Numbered from the stretch's first letter, positions 11,697 through 23,186 are shown. The stretch: DNA of 64,000 bases from Euptelea pleiosperma (GCA_035048495.1 CM068553.1:12083259-12147258), one strand, 5' to 3'. Notes: generated by a model from the sequence alone, not told the origin. Numbers and translations: made by a program.

Positions 11697-13106
11697 TCAT
11701 CTTGTTTCTTCTTCTCCTCTCACTGTGAACTCAAACCAACTTTTGGACTTGCATAACCTCATAAGAAAATACCCAACAACCCCCAAAACAGTCAGCAAAG
11801 CACTCACCGCAAACACAATCTTACTCGCAATGACCATCACGAAGATCAAAAAACCAGTCGGCACCAAACACATACAGACCAGTCCCGGTACCCCCATCGG
11901 CACCTTGTAAGGTCTCTTCAACAATGGGTACTTCCTCCTCAACCATATAAACGAAGCGAATTCCAACAACATCCCCATACTGTACAAGAAATTTGCCGAA
12001 GAGATTATGTCGGTGAAGTCCATGTACGAGACTGCAAGTGTTATCAGACTAGAAAGCAAGATCCCCACCCATGGCGTGTTGAACCAAGTCGATCTCAACG
12101 CCATGAATCGAGGCAAGAATCCCAAATCTGCCATACCCAGAAGCTGAAACGAACTACTGCTCAATTGGGCTTCGAATAGTCCGATTGCAGATAACACCGC
12201 ACCGATTTCGACCCAGAATTTCAACCACTTACCGGCTATCATCCCCGCTGCGTCTGCTAAAAACCCATCTACCCATTTGTTTTGATCCACATTTAGAGAC
12301 CCAGTTGCGGATAGTAGAGGAATCAAGTAGCCAAGACAAGCAAGAATCCCAGCTGAGAAAAGCGCTTTGGGGAACGTTTTCTGGGGTCGATCGACTTCGC
12401 CGGCTAAAGTACTGGCGTTGTCCCAGAAATTCAAGTTCCAGAAGAGGGTATTGAAGTATAAATTCCAATCCTTTTTCACCCCTTTCTGACCCATATTGAT
12501 CCACCGTTGGGGATGGATTTTGGGGATCGAAACCAAAGCCATTATGAGGAATGGGCAAAGCGAGACAGTACCAAGAGCCACAGCAGTATAACCCACAATC
12601 GTTAATCCGGTATAGTTAAGAAAGGACAAGATCAATGTGAAGAAGGAGATAGAGAGGTAGCGTGGCAGACCGGAGGCGAAAGCTGGGAGGACGAGCTTCA
12701 AGTAGTCGGCACAGAGTACAGGATAGGCAGCGTTGTTGATGGCGCCGCTGAGGAACTTCCAGGAGCCCATGAGAGAACCCCAGAAGGGGCCGAAGGCGCG
12801 GTCGGCCCATATGACGTAGCCACCGTTCCCAGGGAAGGCGGTGGCGAGCTCAGCGGTGATGAGGGCTTCTGGGATACTCCAGATGAAAGGGAAGACGAGG
12901 AAGCCAAGAAGGGCAAAGAAGGGTCCTGCAGCTTTCACGGCTGTTTCTTCACCGAAGGGACCGCCCGAGACTTCGAAGTATATGAGAAAGATGAGAGGGA
13001 TGAGAGTGAGCTTCTTTGTTTTCTCGCCATTGTTTTTGTGACGGTGGTGGTGGTCGGTTCCATGTTCATTTGGTTCTGGTTCTTCGAGCAGTCCATATGG
13101 GTTCAT
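11697..13106 (-). CDS. Polyamine uptake transporter (LAT/PUT, APC superfamily)
   Basis: Single-exon gene of 469 residues. The family comprises membrane H+-coupled transporters that import polyamines, and in Arabidopsis the herbicide paraquat. The sequence shows a His-rich soluble N-terminus (about 1-33, with [11 protein letters not shown]). Transmembrane segment 1 then carries the hallmark [10 protein letters not shown] (about 45-54). Next come [76 protein letters not shown] and [20 protein letters not shown]. About 11-12 hydrophobic spans are present, as expected. Length and the lack of introns agree with plant PUT genes such as RMV1/PUT3; which paralogue it is cannot be told. The start was chosen because it is the first ATG of the open frame and gives the normal short cytosolic leader. 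G-box MITEs lie on both sides (11332-11664 and from 13199). Confidence 0.93.
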   Translation of the reverse strand: MNPYGLLEEPEPNEHGTDHHHRHKNNGEKTKKLTLIPLIFLIYFEVSGGPFGEETAVKAAGPFFALLGFLVFPFIWSIPEALITAELATAFPGNGGYVIWADRAFGPFWGSLMGSWKFLSGAINNAAYPVLCADYLKLVLPAFASGLPRYLSISFFTLILSFLNYTGLTIVGYTAVALGTVSLCPFLIMALVSIPKIHPQRWINMGQKGVKKDWNLYFNTLFWNLNFWDNASTLAGEVDRPQKTFPKALFSAGILACLGYLIPLLSATGSLNVDQNKWVDGFLADAAGMIAGKWLKFWVEIGAVLSAIGLFEAQLSSSSFQLLGMADLGFLPRFMALRSTWFNTPWVGILLSSLITLAVSYMDFTDIISSANFLYSMGMLLEFASFIWLRRKYPLLKRPYKVPMGVPGLVCMCLVPTGFLIFVMVIASKIVFAVSALLTVLGVVGYFLMRLCKSKSWFEFTVRGEEETR

Positions 13107-13441
13107 CTCTGATGAAGAAGATGTTTCTGCTCCTCCTCTTCGCCCTTTCGGACTTCGATTTCTAAAGGAATTGGTGGAAGAGAGAAAATCTATCTATCGA
13201 GTAAAACTTGGCTGCCCGCGACGGTCACTGACCGGCCAATATATGAGCACATGGCTTGGCACATTTTTAGAGGAAACTGACTGTACGGATGTTTGGCCAA
13301 TCCCTAGGTGTACTTACAAACCAAAATCAACCTGATTAGTGATTTTTAAACGTTGGATTTGGGTACAAGGTCGAAAGGTTTATTTATGATTACAAAAAAA
13401 GAACGGAAAATTTATAAAATGAGAAAAAGCTTTAGGGTCGT

Positions 13442-13830
13442 GATGTAACAAGGTATACCTGAGATCGTTTCATTTGCGGAAGCGGCATTTTTGGTAGTCA
13501 CCACTGCCATCTGGGCCCACTGACAGCATGGATGTTTAGCCCACCATTTAATAGATATTCATACAAAAAATCAGCTTGTTTAGTGCTTTTTAGCCGTTGG
13601 TTTTAGTACTCAAAAATGGTTGTATTCAACGGCTATAAGAACGCCTTAAATGGTGCTAAAAAGTGTTAAAATATAATGGTTATAGATTATCAATCAAGGT
13701 GATTTTTGGCATGTATATCCACCAAGGGGTGGGATAAACATCCAAGCGGTCAGTGGGCCCAGATGGCAGCGGTGACTACCAAATATGCTGCTTCCGCAAA
13801 TGAACAGTTTCAGGCATACCTTGTTACATC
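13442..13830. mobile_element. Palindromic MITE, ATCTGGGCCCAC family
   Basis: Ends GATGTAACAAGGTATACC and GGCATACCTTGTTACATC are inverted. Inside, CACCACTGCCATCTGGGCCC faces GGGCCCAGATGGCAGCGG, and GCGGAAGCGGCA faces TGCTGCTTCCGC. The inner arms carry GGATGTTTAGCCCACC and GGTGGGATAAACATCC. Related copies are at 14490-14785 and 21897-22203. Confidence 0.8.
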
Positions 13831-13939
13831 TTTTTCCAAAGCTTTAATCTATTTACAAAAATAAAAATAAAAGTCTGACAATTCCAATTCCAAAAAAAAA
13901 TAACTAAAGGGTGTTTTTCCCCACCTGACAAACGCCCTT

Positions 13940-14315
13940 TAAAAGGGCGTTTCCTATAGAGGAGTAAAACTTTTGTCCCAATACGAGCCACGTGGCATAT
14001 TCTTAGTGGACGCTGACCATATGGATGTTTGATCAGTCCCTTGATGGACCTGCAGTCCAAAAATCAGCCTGATTAGTAATTTACAACCTTTGGATCTTTG
14101 CACTCAAATATTGCTCAAATTCTCACGATTAAAATCAACCCATGAAAATAACTTCAATCCAACGCTTATAAACCACTAATCAAGTTTCTTTTTTGGTGTG
14201 TAGGTCCACCTAGTGATTTGCCAAACATCCGTACAGTCATCGTCCGATAAGAGTGTGCCATGTGGCTTGTATCGGGACAAAAGTTTTACTCCTCTATGGG
14301 CAAACGCCCTTTTGT
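13940..14315. mobile_element. G-box MITE with extended terminal palindrome
   Basis: Core ends GAGTAAAACTTTTGTCCC (13962) and GGGACAAAAGTTTTACTC (to 14291) are perfect inverted repeats. The symmetry continues outward through CTATAGAG and CTCTATGG to AAAAGGGCGTTT and AAACGCCCTTTT. A G-box is in the left arm (GAGCCACGTGGCATATTC). The halves form a hairpin of roughly 375 bases. Confidence 0.8.
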
Positions 14316-14489
14316 AATCACTAGGTTGGTTGGTAGGTCCACTTCAAGATTGGCCATACATCCATAAGATCAGCATCCTCTAAAAAAGTGCCATGTGGCT
14401 CACATTGTGGGCGGTCACAGCTTCACTAATCATCGCCTTTTAGCCAAGTTTTATTTCTATGATTCTATCTCATCTATCCGTATCTATTA

Positions 14490-14785
14490 ACAAGGTATGC
14501 CTGGAATTTTTAGCGTGATTTTTGTTACTCACCACTGCGATCTGGACCCACTGACCGCATGGATGTTTAGTCCACACCATGGTAGACATTAACACCAAAA
14601 ATCAGCTTTGTTCGATGATTTTGAACGGCTAGAAGTACTAAAATCTAATGTCTAGAGATTATCAATCAGATTGATTTTTGGTGTGTATATCCACGAAGGG
14701 GTGGGCTGAACATCTATGCGGTCAGTGGGCCCAGATTGCAGCATTTAGTTACAAAAATCGTGCGGGCACGATGTGCATATCTCAC
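14490..14785. mobile_element. Palindromic MITE, ATCTGGGCCCAC family
   Basis: The left half has TGTTACTCACCACTGCGATC and GACCGCATGGATGTTTAG. The right half has GCGGTCAGTGGGCCCAGATT and TAGTTACAAAAATCGTGC. The interior phrase AAAAATCAGC faces GATTGATTTTTGG. This is a complete but diverged copy. Confidence 0.7.
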
Positions 14786-14796
14786 CCTTTTTGGCG

Positions 14797-15240
14797 TGAG
14801 GAAGTACAATTTTTGTTACTCACCTCTGCCATCTGGGCCCACTGAAGGCATGGATGTTTAGCCCACCCCTTGGTCAATATCCACGCCAAAAATTACCCTG
14901 ATTGCTAATCTATAACCATTTGATTTAAGTACTTTTTAAGGCATGATTATGATTCAACCGTTGTTTTTGAGTAGTAAAACCAACGGCTAAGACTCATTAA
15001 AACATGCTGATTTTTTGTGGACTCCTATATAAAAAATCAGCCTTATTGGTGATTTCTAGCCATTGGATTTCAGTATCCCTAATAATGATCCATTTAGATG
15101 GCTAAAAATCAACTCATGAAAAGATTAAATCCAACGGCTAAAAATCATCAATGGGATGATTTTCATCTTATGTCCACCTAGGATAGGCCAAACATCTATA
15201 CAGTTAGAGGTCCCTAAGAGTGTGCTAGGTGGAACATGCA
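14797..15240. mobile_element. Two truncated MITEs in tandem
   Basis: 14797-15003 is the left part of another ATCTGGGCCCAC-family copy (TGTTACTCACCTCTGCCATC) that breaks off. 15004-15240 is a copy of the G-box superfamily lacking its left arm, with AATCCAACGGCTAAAAATC and GAGGTCCCTAAGAGTGTGC. Confidence 0.55.
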
Positions 15241-15496
15241 AGAAATTTTTATTTTAATGTTTTTATACTAAAAGGGTAAAATGGTTAAGGTCTCGTAGCT
15301 AGGGAGATTAGCTAAAAAAATAGATCACCATATTTGGAGATGAGAGGAGTATTTTTAGCTAATCTCCAAATATGACTAAGCAATTGGAGACACTACTGGA
15401 GAGCCTTTTGCATGCTTTTTCACTTATATATTGAAATGGCTAACCACACTTTATATTGAAATGGCTAACCAATATAGATAGTTGTTGGAGACATTG

Positions 15497-15801
15497 TTTG
15501 AAAACTCGACTCGACTTGACTCAAAAGTCTACCGATTTGAGTTAACTCAAAGACTCGGACAGAAGTAACTCGACTCGAGTAATATATTAATATTATTTAT
15601 ATATATTAATATTAATATATAAATATCATATATTTATAACCAGAATTTATAAGATTAGGTTGAGTTTGAGTTGACAAGGCATTTGAGAAACTTATTTGGT
15701 TCGTAGACTGTAAAACAATGTGCTTGGTGCATTGTTTTGTTCAGGAAAACAAGACACCAAACTTGTTGTTTATTCGATTCGAGTTGACTCGATGAGTTTT
15801 A
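15497..15801. mobile_element. CGAGTTGACTCGA inverted-repeat MITE
   Basis: Left end TTTGAAAACTCGACTCGACT and right end CGAGTTGACTCGATGAGTTTTA are inverted, with an AT-rich middle (TATATTAATATTA). Flanking AGACATTG (15489-15496) and AAACATTG (15802-15809) match at 7 of 8 bases. An 8-bp duplication is typical of hAT elements. No coding potential. Confidence 0.65.
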
Positions 15802-15809
15802 AAACATTG

Positions 15810-16773
15810 GTTGGAGATACCCTTAAAGGAGGGAAAAAAAACGTCTTTCTTCTCTCCTTCTCACACACGCGTTCTCTCACTCTCTCTTTGTGCAGACCTT
15901 CAAATGGATCTAAATTTTCAGTTCGACACTTCGATGTTCTCAATCTCACCATTGCTGCTTTTTGCAAAGAGAAATAGCACATTTAAGTGGGTCTTTGGCC
16001 AAGTTGTAGGTTAAAGATTCAAAATGGAGATTTGCGATTATAATGGCCATTAAAAACTTACAACATTCTTCTATGCATGCTTCGCAAGGTCACCGAGCAA
16101 CATGAAATGCACAACAGTCTGGATCACCCGCAATGTAATCATCTTCTTCTTGTTGTATCGATCAAGTCGAGTGAGCTTCTCGAAATTGTCATTGATGAAG
16201 TTGTTCTCGGATGCATGCTGCTTCTTCTGCAATGTGATTCTTCTCGACGCCATTAATTCCATGGAGAAAAAGATCTAAGGTTCAGAATAGTGAAGGTGTG
16301 TTTAGATCTGGAATTCTGTTAAAAAAAACACTTTTTAATGGATAAGCAATGGGAAATGTAATATAAGGAAGCTCAAAAGACACCATTTAGATAGGGTGAT
16401 TTTGTACTACGATTTTTGGCAAAAGAAACAAGAGAGAGGGAGACGTGTTGTGAGAGGGAGAGAAGTGTTGTGAGAGGAAGAGTTCAAGAGGAGTTTTAAG
16501 TAAAGGTTCTGGGCATTACTGGAGAGATTTTTGGAGTAATTAATTGAAGTGTTAAGTCTAAAACACCATTAATTTTTCAAGCACATTATTTAAAGTGTCA
16601 AGGGTGTTTTTTGAAAATTAAAAAAGATTGGGAAAGAGCCGTGTGGATGAAGGAGAAGACGATTTCTATGCCTTAACTTTAGTATAGATACCAAGGATCA
16701 AAGTCTCAGAATCGTTCGTCGGATCGGCCACCTCCGATTCTGATCCGGATCGGTTGGATCGAACCAATCTGAC
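15810..16773. other. No gene recognised
   Basis: AT-rich, with a short minus-strand frame at 16262-16071 (63 codons, lysine-rich) that I do not recognise. At about 16690-16770 lies a GATCCGGATCGG-rich piece related to the repeat at 7448-7678. Nothing else is supportable. Confidence 0.45.
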
Positions 16774-17377
16774 GTGATCCCGAGACGACATTTTAAAAAA
16801 AATCAAAAAAATACAAAAAAAAATGTGAAAAATTCACAAAAAATCAGAAAAATAAAAAAAATCAGTAAAAGATGCAAAAAAATGTGAAAAAATTCATAAA
16901 GTTATATTTAAATAGCAATCAAGTTTGTTGTAGTCCTTCATCATGCAGCCCACATGTCATAATGAGAAGTTATATTTCAATACAATCCAGGAGTTGGAAC
17001 ATGCAAATTTCATAAGATGTTTAAATACATAATGATGCAAAGGTGGGTGACCTGTAGAGTGTGAGGTTCCAAAGCGTGATCCCGAGACGACATTTTAAAA
17101 AAATCAAAAAAATACAAAAAAAAAATGTGAAAAAATCACAAAAAATCAGAAAAATAAAAAAATCAGTAAAAGATGCAGAAAAATGTGAAAAAATTCATAA
17201 AGTTATATTTAAATAGCAATCAAGTTTGTTGTAGTCCTTCATCATGCAGCCCACATGTCATAATGAGAAGTTATATTTCAATACAATCCAAGAGTTGGAA
17301 CATGCAAATTTCATAAGATGTTTAAATACATAATGATGCAAAGGTGGGTGACCTATAGAGTGTGAGGTTCCAAAGCT
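16774..17377 (+). repeat. 302-bp tandem duplication
   Basis: Unit 1 spans 16774-17075 and unit 2 17076-17377, both beginning near GTGATCCCGAGACGACATTT and ending GTGTGAGGTTCCAAAGC. The copies differ by only a few substitutions and poly-A length changes, so the duplication is recent. Each unit has an A-rich first third (ACAAAAAAAAATGTGAAAA) and a unique-looking second part. It directly abuts the hAT relic and may be part of the same degenerate element's flank. Confidence 0.9.
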
Positions 17378-17738
17378 TCAATGAAAATGAAAATGGAGGA
17401 GAAAGAGTCTCACGTTATCATTGCTCGATTAAACATGATCCAAAAACATCCTTTGATGTCCATCTCATAGTATGTCAACCTTTCCCATAATTCATTTCCT
17501 GTTAGAAAGATTCTACAACACATTACATGTAAAATATGTTATCCACTTGAAAGCATCAAAAGAATGCAAGAATCACCTTGATCTACTGTGACTGAATGAT
17601 GACAACATTTTGACGTCGATCCCTGCAAAAGTAGAAATGAAATATAAATGAAGAACTAAGAGTTAATAAATGTAAATTAATATAGCTTATGAAAAAAAGA
17701 ATAAATAGTCAAAAATAAATAAAATAACCTATGCTTGA

Positions 17739-18783
17739 CTATTGTTCGTAATAACTATGAGGATGGTGGTCCATAGGGAAGAAGAATGTTCCATACTGGC
17801 TAGATGCAGTATCATTGGGCTCTACAGTATCATGGCTACCTCTAGATTGTCCATAATATCCACTGTAACTACAGTCAGACTTCGATTGGCCATAATCATA
17901 GCCATGTTGTTGTTGATCATAACCATTTTCATAAACTTGAGGTTGATGTTGAGGAGGCTGACCATAATCATATGGATAAAATGGCTGGGGTTGAGGTTAA
18001 GGTTGCCCATAATCATAAGTATCCCCTCCATATCCAAGTTGACCACCAAAGTCCCCAAAATTTATCTCACGTACTCGCTCATCTAAGTCAGTGAGTTTTG
18101 CATTATACTCATATGGGCCACCCTGCTAGTACCAATGTAGTCTCTTTGTGTCCCATCATCGTCGCTTGGACATTTAGGTAAGGCAACCAATCTTCTACGT
18201 CGACCTTGTTGTCTCCATCCACCGTGATCAGTGTTTTGGGTCACGATCATATTTTCATCTGGGTTTGTGCACCTAAACGACCCTCCTCAACACTTTCACT
18301 GCCCTCGACTTCACCACCATTGCCCACATTCCCGCCATCTCCTCCAGCTCCTCCATCAGCACCACCACCACCATCATCACCATCATCCGAACCACGACTC
18401 TGATTGTGTCAGAAAATCCTCGCGACCTAGAACATCTTCATCCAACAATGATAAGTCATCTCCATTTAACGTATGAGGTTCATTTTCTTGTACACTCATC
18501 AAGAACGTCGTCGACTTTGAAAATATAATCCAAATCAATTGTATTATAATAATCTTCATCATCTCTTTATCCATTAGATTATGAACGCGAAGCCTCATAT
18601 TGTAGTAGACGTATACCAGATCATCAAACCTCTTCATTGATAATCTATTTCGCGATTTTGAATGGATAAGGGAGAAAATGTTCAAATTTCTCTCGCAACC
18701 TAACGAAAAACATGTTTAACTTAACACCTTAACTGCAATCTTCTATAAGGCAAGCATAGTCTCACCATAATTGTACCACCCTT
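17739..18783 (-). pseudogene. hAT-family transposase C-terminus, broken
   Basis: Reading the minus strand from 18783, just after a splice-acceptor-like TTTGCAG, the translation matches the hAT dimerisation domain: EGWYNYGET, then ERNLNIFSLIHSKSRNRLSM and KRFDDLVYVYYNMRLRV. At least two in-frame stops sit where Gln is expected, and frameshifts follow. Downstream come an acidic Gly/Asp-rich stretch (near 18400-18300) and a Tyr/Gly/Gln-rich tail (YDYGQP repeats) ending at a stop at 17739. Plant BED/hAT-type transposase-like proteins often carry such low-complexity tails. The N-terminal zinc finger and catalytic core are absent. A fragment near 19020-18985 (DMDLAGYAIDE) may be a preceding exon. 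It is clearly inactive. Confidence 0.75.
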
Positions 18784-19234
18784 CAGCTGCAAAAAAGAAA
18801 AAAAGACTTTAAATATGATATAGTGTAAGGTAATTATTCATCTAATGAAGTATAACATTAACATATCTAGTAGACTAAAACTCGCTTTTTATTTGCGAGT
18901 AGATCCCAAAATTATCATTTTCCTCTTCATAAATTCTTATCTATAACCAGTATCAATAACTAATTAATTATAAAATATTTTTACCTCATCAATTGCATAT
19001 CCTGCTAGATCCATATCTGGTTCTAGGTGGTGAGTAAAGTCATTACTATATCAAAATTTTAGATTTAAAAATTAAGCTACAAAATAAAAAGTAGTTGTTA
19101 ATAACTAAAAAATATTATTAAAAATACATATTGTCACTGTAATATTATAAATTACCTACTGCATGGAGATCATGATGAAGTTGTGTCTCATTGGGTTGCC
19201 TCTTTAAACCTGCTTCTTTACTTAGGTTGCCTCT

Positions 19235-19795
19235 TTAAACAAACTGCTTATTATTGATAACTTGATTGCTGGAAAATTGATAATGATTAATTATTGTGTG
19301 ATGTGTAAATCCAATGGTGAGAGTTCTAGTCATCTTTTATTGCATCGTGACTTTGCCAAACAGATTTGGTGGAACTTTTTATATCAAGCAAGCCTATCTT
19401 CGGTGATGCCCTAGTCCATTGGGGATATATGTTGTGAGGTTGGCGAAAACCAGCCCTTTCAGTGATTAGAAAATTTCTTTGGAGGATGGCACCATTTGCG
19501 GTTATGGGGGTTATATGGGTGGAGAGGAATTGGAGGACATTTCAAGGCAAAGAAAACTCCTTTTTTGATACTCTCATTAGCATAAAGGAATTCTTGTTTG
19601 AATTAGATTTCTTGAGTTGAGAGGCATCTATTTTGGAGATGTTGTATTTATAGGTTGGATGATCTTATATATTGAGAAAGAGTAGTGGATTGTTCTTTTC
19701 GCTCTTGTTTTTTGTTGCGTATTTTCTTATACTCTACTTTTGAGATCTTCTCAATGGTCAGCAGACTTCTGTGACAAAGAAAATGCGCATTCCAG
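19235..19795 (+). mobile_element. 5'-truncated LINE 3' end
   Basis: The frame NYCVMCKSNGESSSHLLLHR is the zf-RVT module of plant LINE ORF2, with the last Cys changed to Arg. A further piece (MAPFAVMGVIWVERNWRTF-like) is the usual C-terminus, broken by stops. The tail has TTTTGAGATCTTCTC. It is the same family as the fragments at 9046-9577 and 50095-50560. Confidence 0.75.
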
Positions 19796-21889
19796 TGCAG
19801 AGTTTTGAAGTGTCTTTTCAAAGAAAATTTTGCCTTCTTTTGCTATAGGTGGCAATAAATAAGTCATTCGTAAATAAACATATATAGGCCTAATTATAGG
19901 GTGCTATTAATTGCTCTAAGTTGGGATGCCAATGGGTATCCAATTAACCAACTACTGGACCCTACACTAACTAATAGGATTCATGTCCAATTTTTTAATT
20001 GATTAAAACTGGGTCCAGTTTAGTTTACCCGTTTAGATTTGATTGGAATCAAGTCCAATTCATGTTACAAAATGGGTGCCCAAAGGTTAAGTCCTGAAAA
20101 TACTAACTAGAAAATCAGAATTGAAGTGTATTATACATGTGAAAAATCGAGATCCTAGTACATAATAGATGGGCTCTTCTTCGGTGGGCTTGAGAATCTT
20201 TATGCACCATGTGTAAAAGGTTACTAACATCGATGAAAATAGTTATCACTGTGTGTAAAATGTTACTAACATACAAATTAAAAAATTATAGAAAGTTCTA
20301 CAGTTCTTCTTCGTCGTAAGAGTAGTGACTAATAAACACACATAGAAACTGCCGATCAACTATAAAAAGAGTCGCCAATCGATACAAATGAACTGTTGAT
20401 CAACTATAAAAGAGTTGATCACCACAAATACATGTAATTTGCGCAAGGTGCATAAAGATTCTTTTGTGCACCAAAGATTTTGCAATAATATATAATTTGA
20501 CTAATATCATTGTAATTTATATATTCTTTGTCCATCAAACTTTTTCTTAGTCTAACACCTCAATGTTGTTTCACCCTCGATTGTTCCCCTTACTAGATAG
20601 GGGGAGTGTGGCATGAGGGGACATTTGGATTGGGATAGAGATTCAAGATTCAGCCTTGCTTTGCTTCACAAACATAGATGAATCTACACTAGACATAGTG
20701 ACAAATTAGGATGAGAGGCTCTCCGTTAGATCCAATCTTTTCTGTGACCCATGATCTGGAAAAGAACTTATTGTCTCTACATCTCTTGCCTTTGAAGTCT
20801 GGATATTCTGATGAAAGTTGATTCCCTTCCTTACTAGTCTCAGTAGTCTTTCTTTCATCCACAGGCCGGGATCGAGAAGTGGAAGTCATAAAAAAAGAGA
20901 TGTTTCTCTTCGCGCCTCAAATCAAGAAGAAGGGCAAGACGTTAGTATCGATCCCAAGCCGTTTGGCTAAGAAAATAGAGGTTGCTCAGATACAAGTTCC
21001 GGCCTGTCCGTAACGCACGTGATCCTCCCACTCCCCTATTCAAATCCCAAACCATGCCTACAACACGTTTTCTCAGCACAACAATTGGATACCCTATATC
21101 CAATGAGAAATTGAGTATTTATTGAGTTAATTCTTGAATTGCCTATTTCAGTACCGAACCAATAAAATTTGGATCCAATGTCTTTAACAAGCCCTAGTTC
21201 TAATTATACTAGTAGGCGAATTGTAATCAATCATGTTAAACCCCTAGATCTAAGTGGTAATCTCTTCCAACCATGGAAGGACCTTGATTGTTTGGTCATA
21301 GATTTTAAGTTGTTTGGCGTAGCGGATGCGTGAAGTTAATCTTTCGTGAAAAGGGAGAAGCGCACAGTCTTCAACTGAAGAAAAGAAGGAAAGAATAATA
21401 TAAGCTTAAGCAAAATGTGTATTATTGATATCCAATTGCAACTTATATTTGTAGAACATAAAAATAGGGAAAAAAACGAAAAAAATTACTGCAAACAGCA
21501 AAATCAAACTAAGCATGAAAATTGATAATACTCAATCCTAGAATCAATGCAAAATCGATGGTGAGTGATTCTGACTTCTATAACTAAAGTTATTACTAAA
21601 ACAAAATTTCTAAAATAGAAAAATTTTCCTTTTTGATGGCCTTAAGAAAGGAATTTGGTGAAAAAGTGAAAATCTATAGCAAAGCATGGATTTTGAAGAT
21701 CTCGTCGTTCCATTTAGGAATGAAAGCCCTTGCGCAATTCTGACGGGGACCTTGATGTTTACTAATGCCATTTGGGCTTTTGACACTCCAAAAGTTCCAT
21801 GAAATCCCCTGCCACATGTTCTACATCATTGTCCAACGAAAGACCTACCCTACACAAGTTGCGTAAGTCAAAGGTGGATGCAATAGGAA
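19796..21889. other. No gene recognised; possible foreign patch
   Basis: Mostly AT-rich noncoding sequence. A patch at about 20560-21060 differs in texture (more G+C, purine-rich, few repeats) and reads as a 66-codon minus-strand frame at 20889-20689 (basic, with KRCRDNKFFSRSWVTEK). It might be organelle-derived DNA, but I cannot match it to a named organelle gene. Confidence 0.35.
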
Positions 21890-21896
21890 AAATCAG

Positions 21897-22203
21897 CTAG
21901 CACATTTTTTGTTACTCATCGCTGCCGTCTGGAACCACTGACCGCATGGATATTTAGCCCACCCCTTGGTGGGTATACATACCAAAAATCACCATGATTG
22001 GTAATCTCTAGCCATTAGCTTTAAGTACTTTTTAAGGCCCGATTCTAGCCGTTGAATTCGACAATTTATTTGAGTACTAAAACAAACGGTTAAAAATCAT
22101 CGATCAAGCTGATTTCTTAGTATGAAATGTCTACCAAGGGGTGGGCTAAACATCCATACGGTCAGTGGGCCCAGATGGCAGCGGTAACATAAAAAGGTGC
22201 TGA
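21897..22203. mobile_element. Palindromic MITE, ATCTGGGCCCAC family
   Basis: The left end TCAGCTAGCACATTTTTTGT faces the right end CATAAAAAGGTGCTGA. Inside, GACCGCATGGATATTTAGCC faces GGGCTAAACATCCATACGGTC. It sits 13 bp from the next MITE. Confidence 0.75.
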
Positions 22204-22216
22204 CTAACGCCAAAAG

Positions 22217-22582
22217 GAGTAAGACTTTGATGACAGGGTGCAATAGGAGCCACGTGGTATAATCTTAGAGGACACTGACTGTATGGATGTTTTTCCAATG
22301 CCTATATGGAGCTACAAACAAAGCATCAGCTTGATTTGTGATTTCAAACCTTTGGATCTTTGTACCTCAAATAATGGTCAATAATGCTCAAATTTCCCAC
22401 GGTTAAAAACAATTCCAATCCAACGCCTAGAAATCACTAGTCAGGCTGATTTTTGGTTTGTAGGTCCACTAATGATTGGCCAAACATCCATACGGTCAGA
22501 GTCCCTAAGAGTGTTCCACGTGGCTCATATTGTGCCCTGTCATCGGCCTTGATGACAGGGCCCTGTCATCAAAGTTTTATTC
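22217..22582. mobile_element. G-box MITE with 9-bp target duplication
   Basis: Ends GAGTAAGACTTTGATGACAG and CTGTCATCAAAGTTTTATTC are inverted. Flanks CGCCAAAAG (22208-22216) and CGCCGAAAG (22583-22591) match at 8 of 9 bases. A 9-bp duplication is characteristic of Mutator-type elements. The arms carry GAGCCACGTGG and CCACGTGGCTC. The right arm has an extra internal copy of the GATGACAGGG palindrome. Confidence 0.85.
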
Positions 22583-22591
22583 CGCCGAAAG

Positions 22592-22852
22592 CATGTGCTA
22601 TAGCTTGTTACATTGCCACCCGTGGGCCTAATGGTTCGTGGGATGTGGAGTATAGTGGATAAGAGAAGTACTCCCATATAGTGAAAACGAGTGGAACTGA
22701 CGCGGCACACACATGATCGATGGTCTTCCAACCGTTGGATTTTAGCATTATATATCATTGGCATGCAAGAAACCCATAAAAAAAAGTGCTCAATCCTACG
22801 GATGGAAATCATCCCAATTAAGCTAATTTTTGCTCTGAGAGGTTTCCGAAAT
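22592..22852. other. Degenerate MITE-like sequence
   Basis: Contains CCAACCGTTGGATTTTAGC and CAATTAAGCTAATTTTTGC, which resemble MITE cores, but no clear ends. No gene. Confidence 0.4.
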
Positions 22853-23186
22853 GAATAAATCTTTGATGACATGATGAGCCACGTGGTACATTCTTAAAGA
22901 CTACTACCATATGGATGCTTGGCATCATTTTCAAGTGGACCTACAGACCAAAAATCAGCCTGATTAGTGATTCTAACCTTTTGATCCAAGAGTACCCGAA
23001 TCCCATGGTTAAAAATCAACCCAAGAAAAAGACTCATATCAGGCTGCGTTTTGGTCTGTGGGTCCACTTAATTAGGGATGGGCCAAACATTCAAACGGTC
23101 AGTGGTCTCTAAGAATGAGCCACGTGGCTCATAATGTGGTCTGTCAGGAACTTTGATGATGGACATCTGTCATCAAAGATTTATTG
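22853..23186. mobile_element. G-box palindromic MITE
   Basis: Ends GAATAAATCTTTGATGACA and TGTCATCAAAGATTTATTG are perfect inverted repeats apart from the outermost bases. Inner arms GAGCCACGTGGTACATTC and GAATGAGCCACGTGGC face each other. Flanks TTCCGAAAT and CTCGTAAAT share 6 of 9 bases, perhaps a decayed duplication. Confidence 0.8.

Larger units (their letters stand above)
13199..14454. mobile_element. G-box MITE split by nested MITEs
   Basis: Left end GAGTAAAACTTGGCTGCCCG (13199) and right end GGGCGGTCAC to AGCCAAGTTTTA (about 14454) are inverted. The left arm has GGCACATTTTTAGAGGAAAC, the right arm CCTCTAAAAAAGTGCCATG. The halves are separated by about 0.9 kb holding two further MITEs (13442-13830 and 13940-14315). 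The left end lies 93 bp upstream of the transporter start, so this element forms its promoter region. Confidence 0.65.

Noticed and set aside
12229..12916. Other minus-strand and plus-strand frames within the transporter
   Set aside because: They are alternate-frame shadows of the 469-codon transporter.
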